DNA from: a bacterium
Lineage (GTDB): Bacteria > Bdellovibrionota > FAC87 > UBA2466
Direction: 5' to 3'
NCBI GenBank assembly: GCA_022842225.1
Contig: JALHPX010000011.1
Location: 1 to 17,496, forward strand
Length of the DNA: 17,496 nucleotides
The notes beneath the pieces are model-generated. The model saw only the letters and a program-made list of their open reading frames with translations. It did not search any database and had not been told where the DNA came from. The number at the start of each line of letters is the position of its first letter. Position 1 is the stretch's first letter. A program made the translations under genes and the position numbers. Below are positions 15,495 through 17,496 of this stretch, piece by piece.

Positions 15495-16154
15495 ATGAGA
15501 AAACTCTTCTTAGGGTTGTTTCTAGTTCTGAGTCAGCTCGCGCTCGGCGAGACGATCTACTCGGAGCGCTTAGAAATTGTCCCGCTGCGAGCGGCCGATT
15601 GGCCCGTTTTCTACCAGATAAATAACAACCAACAGGTTCTTCAGAACGCCAACGTCAACCCAGGCAATCCACAAGCCTTTTTTGGTGGTTGGTTCCAGCA
15701 CCTTGTGGCTGGCAACCAAGCCTACCAATCCGGCAAGCAGCCTGTCGGGATGGGATTTCTCATTAAAACGCGTTCGGGCGAAGTGATCGGCACCCTGATG
15801 TGCGACGAGACACCGAAATATGGCGGCTACTGGGAAACAACGACGGTGCTCGATCCGAAGTACTGGAGATCGGGGTACGGCACGGAGGCGCGAACCGCCA
15901 TGCTGCCGTTTTACTTCGACACGCTAAAAGTACCAGGGCTCATGGCGACGATTGCGGAAGACAACGTCGGTTCCACAAAAATTACGAAATCTCTTGGCTA
16001 CACCATGACCGCGGCCAATGTGGATCGCAGAGGCCTAAGTCTCGATAGAAAAAGAAAGTGGAACCAGTACACACTGACGGCAGAGAATTATCGTCGGAAT
16101 CAGGAGGCGTGCCGCTTTCACGGCCTCACCCCCAAACCGCAGGAAGAAAACTAG
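15495..16154 (+). CDS. GNAT-family acetyltransferase-like protein with signal peptide
   Basis: 219-residue protein combining a Sec signal peptide (RK, then LFLGLFLVLSQLALG, likely cleavage after Gly19) with a GNAT fold of the RimJ/RimL type. The GNAT core begins at SERLEIVPLRAADW (23-36), which is the usual N-terminal edge of cytoplasmic relatives. Further signatures are MGFLIKTRSGEVIGTLM (86-102), the acetyl-CoA pyrophosphate loop YWRSGYGTEA (123-132), and EDNVGSTKITKSLGY (155-169). GNAT enzymes normally transfer acetyl from acetyl-CoA to amines in the cytoplasm, so an exported one is odd. The only other early start, TTG codon 8, still leaves much of the hydrophobic segment, so a wrong start does not easily explain it. 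No lipobox Cys is seen. The stop is 3 bases from that of the converging transaldolase gene. Confidence 0.8.
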   Translation: MRKLFLGLFLVLSQLALGETIYSERLEIVPLRAADWPVFYQINNNQQVLQNANVNPGNPQAFFGGWFQHLVAGNQAYQSGKQPVGMGFLIKTRSGEVIGTLMCDETPKYGGYWETTTVLDPKYWRSGYGTEARTAMLPFYFDTLKVPGLMATIAEDNVGSTKITKSLGYTMTAANVDRRGLSLDRKRKWNQYTLTAENYRRNQEACRFHGLTPKPQEEN

Positions 16155-16157
16155 CGA

Positions 16158-16808
16158 CTACTTCTTCTGCGACTTCGCCCAATCGTCCATGAACTTCTTC
16201 AGCCCAATGTCCGTCAGAGGGTGCAGCGCTAGTTGCTGAATCACTTTGAGTGGCAAGGTGGCGACGTGCGCGCCTGCCTTTGCAGCATCTAAAACATGCA
16301 AAGGGTGGCGCAAGCTTGCGGCCAGCACTTCAGTTGGAAAATCGTAATTTTCAAAGATCTGCAGGATGTCGCGCACGCACTGCATGCCGTCTTGCGAAAT
16401 ATCGTCGTGGCGGCCGACAAACGGGCTAACATAGGCCGCGCCCGCTTTAGCGGCGAGAAGAGCTTGGACGGGCTGGAATACCAGGGTGACGTTAACTGGA
16501 ATTCCTTCGCTAGAGAGCGCTTTGGTGGCCTTGAGGCCTTCTGGGGTCATCGGGATCTTTACGACGACGTTCTTACCGTATTCGGCGCGGAGCGCTTTTC
16601 CTTCCGAGATCATTTCCTTCGATTGCAACGAGACGACTTCGAGGCTGACCGGGCCTTGCACGAACTGGCAGATTTCGCGGGCTACTTCCGCGAATGGCCG
16701 GCCTTCTTTAGCCACCAAACTGGGGTTTGTGGTCACGCCGTCCAATAGCCCCAACGCCGCAGCCTCGCGGATTTCCTCAATGCTCGCCGAATCAACAAAA
16801 AACTTCAT
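16158..16808 (-). CDS. tal: Transaldolase, small (TalC/Fsa-like) subfamily
   Basis: Pentose-phosphate-pathway enzyme moving a dihydroxyacetone unit between sugar phosphates through a Schiff base. It has the 216-residue size of the compact subfamily. Seen: FVDSA (4-8, Asp6), GVTTNPSLV (24-32), Schiff-base Lys84 in VVVKIP, NVTLVF (106-111), YVSPFVGRHDD (126-136), ASLRHPLHVLDAAKAGAHVATLP near 163-186. At the position where fructose-6-phosphate aldolases have Tyr, this protein has Phe130, which favours transaldolase over Fsa activity. The ATG has GAGGA 4 bases upstream on the minus strand. It converges on the GNAT gene and is divergent from the ABC ATPase gene. Confidence 0.94.
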   Translation of the reverse strand: MKFFVDSASIEEIREAAALGLLDGVTTNPSLVAKEGRPFAEVAREICQFVQGPVSLEVVSLQSKEMISEGKALRAEYGKNVVVKIPMTPEGLKATKALSSEGIPVNVTLVFQPVQALLAAKAGAAYVSPFVGRHDDISQDGMQCVRDILQIFENYDFPTEVLAASLRHPLHVLDAAKAGAHVATLPLKVIQQLALHPLTDIGLKKFMDDWAKSQKK

Positions 16809-16829
16809 TTTTTCCTCGTTAGGGGCGCC

Positions 16830-16858
16830 AGCCTAGTGGCGTGACGGATTCTTGACAA
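16830..16858 (-). promoter_or_regulatory. Candidate transaldolase promoter
   Basis: On the minus strand TTGTCA (16853-16858) is followed after 17 bases by TAGGCT (16830-16835), giving a start near 16823 and a leader of about 15 bases that contains the ribosome binding site. The -35 matches 5 of 6; the -10 only 3 of 6. Confidence 0.35.
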
Positions 16859-16881
16859 CTTCAAAGGTCGGTTTCTAAAAT
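16852..16881 (+). promoter_or_regulatory. Sigma-70-type promoter of the ABC ATPase gene
   Basis: Perfect TTGACA (16852-16857), an 18-base spacer and TAAAAT (16876-16881, 5 of 6). The expected start is near 16888, giving a leader of about 75 bases. This is the best promoter in the window. Confidence 0.65.
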
Positions 16882-16900
16882 TTTCGCGTCGCACTAAGTG

Positions 16901-16911
16901 CCGATCATCGG
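16901..16911. repeat. Small palindrome just downstream of the ABC promoter
   Basis: CCGAT-C-ATCGG is a perfect 5+1+5 inverted repeat about 13 bases after the expected transcription start. It overlaps the first two bases of the following stem-loop. It could be an operator or chance. Confidence 0.3.
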
Positions 16912-16936
16912 GTAGAACTATGCACACGTTTTACCC
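16910..16936 (+). promoter_or_regulatory. Leader stem-loop of the ABC ATPase mRNA
   Basis: GGGTAGAAC pairs with GTTTTACCC over 9 positions with one G-U pair, around a 9-base loop. It lies between the promoter and the ribosome binding site GGAG (16951-16954). No U-run follows, so it is not an intrinsic terminator. No known riboswitch class is recognised. Confidence 0.45.
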
Positions 16937-16962
16937 GGCCCTATTTAAGTGGAGTGGAATTC

Positions 16963-17496
16963 ATGATCCAAGTCGATGGTCTCACCAAGAAGTACGGCGA
17001 ACGGATTGCCGTTAACGAAATTAGCTTCACGGTAAATCGAGGCGAAATCCTAGGTTTCTTAGGACAGAACGGTGCTGGCAAAACCACCACCATGAAAATC
17101 CTCACGGGCTACATGCCCGCAACCGCCGGCAAAGCCAAAATCGCCGGCTTCGATGTTTTTGAAAGCCCGCTCGAAGTGAAATCGCGTATCGGTTACTTGC
17201 CAGAGACTCCGCCGGTTTATCCCGAGCTTTTGGTCGACGAATACCTTTCTTTCATCGCGGAACTTCGCGGAGTGCCCAAGGCAGACCGCGAAAAGAAAAA
17301 GGCCAACGCTATTGAGCTTTGCAATCTAGGCGACGTTCGTTACCGGCTGATTGGCAATCTTTCCAAGGGCTATCGCCAGCGCGTGGGGCTGGCCCAAGCG
17401 ATTTTGCACGAGCCCGAAGTTCTGGTTCTCGATGAACCAACGGTCGGTCTGGATCCTAAGCAGGTAAGTGAAATTCGCAAACTCATTAAGTCCATG
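16963..17496 (+). CDS. ABC transporter ATP-binding protein, ABC-2/GldA-like (3' partial)
   Basis: Cytoplasmic ATPase subunit of an ABC-2-type transporter; the first 178 codons are present and the reading frame is open to the window edge. Walker A is GQNGAGKTT (34-42), the Q-loop region reads IGYLPETPPVYPE (76-88, with Glu81 at or near the usual Gln position), the ABC signature is LSKGYRQRVGLAQA (133-146), and Walker B is VLVLDEPT (153-160) with D-loop GLDPKQ (162-167). The H-loop is beyond the edge. The combination of LSKGYRQR and GLDPKQ resembles GldA-like ATPases associated with gliding-type ABC exporters. The ATG has GGAG 8 bases upstream. A matching permease gene would be expected downstream, outside the window. 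The substrate is unknown. Confidence 0.93.
   Translation, partial: MIQVDGLTKKYGERIAVNEISFTVNRGEILGFLGQNGAGKTTTMKILTGYMPATAGKAKIAGFDVFESPLEVKSRIGYLPETPPVYPELLVDEYLSFIAELRGVPKADREKKKANAIELCNLGDVRYRLIGNLSKGYRQRVGLAQAILHEPEVLVLDEPTVGLDPKQVSEIRKLIKSM

Noticed and set aside
1..17496. Search for a defence, CRISPR, secretion or biosynthetic gene cluster
   Set aside because: No direct repeats of array type, no nuclease, toxin, transposase, integrase or assembly-line genes are present; the content is core and envelope genes of uniform style.

Overview
The window is a gene-dense stretch of a Gram-negative, moderately GC-rich chromosome. Indicators are a sigma-54 activator, several proteins with Sec-type signal peptides, an inner-membrane-anchored M23 peptidase, an FtsY with an N-terminal membrane anchor, and a large TPR protein with a GYF-like N-terminus. 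This combination resembles Bdellovibrionota or another former deltaproteobacterial lineage. That placement is an inference from protein style; no rRNA or other taxonomic marker is present. There are 13 protein-coding genes and one further partial gene at the start. I found no tRNA, rRNA, CRISPR array, insertion sequence or prophage gene.

Layout: (1) positions 2-8518, plus strand, are a tightly packed run: a sigma-54-dependent response regulator (5' end outside the window), ftsY, a Na/Pi-cotransporter-like protein with a PhoU-like tail, a 1022-residue membrane-anchored TPR protein, and serS. The last three are linked by 4-base ATGA stop/start overlaps. (2) Positions 8515-11262, minus strand, hold an exported S8 (subtilisin-like) protease followed by an exported HEAT-repeat protein. 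(3) A divergent intergenic region of about 267 bases (11263-11529) separates these from a plus-strand run: nadK, a TldE/PmbA-like protein, a PP2C-type phosphatase, an M23 peptidase, and a GNAT-fold protein carrying a signal peptide. (4) A transaldolase gene (minus) converges on the GNAT gene. Divergent from it is an ABC-2-type ATPase gene that runs off the right edge.

Most genes are housekeeping (SRP receptor, seryl-tRNA synthetase, NAD kinase, transaldolase) mixed with envelope-related ones. I see no defence island or mobile cargo. The most unusual items are the GNAT protein with a signal peptide and a -10 box placed for a leaderless mRNA, the lone TldE-like protein between nadK and a PP2C phosphatase, the TPR protein with repeated cytoplasmic TRQLP motifs, and the transporter that lacks the canonical Gln in both QSS motifs. 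Two convergent gene pairs have overlapping or nearly abutting stops and no room for a terminator. A TTGACA/TAAAAT promoter, a leader stem-loop and an interleaved divergent promoter candidate lie in front of the ABC gene.
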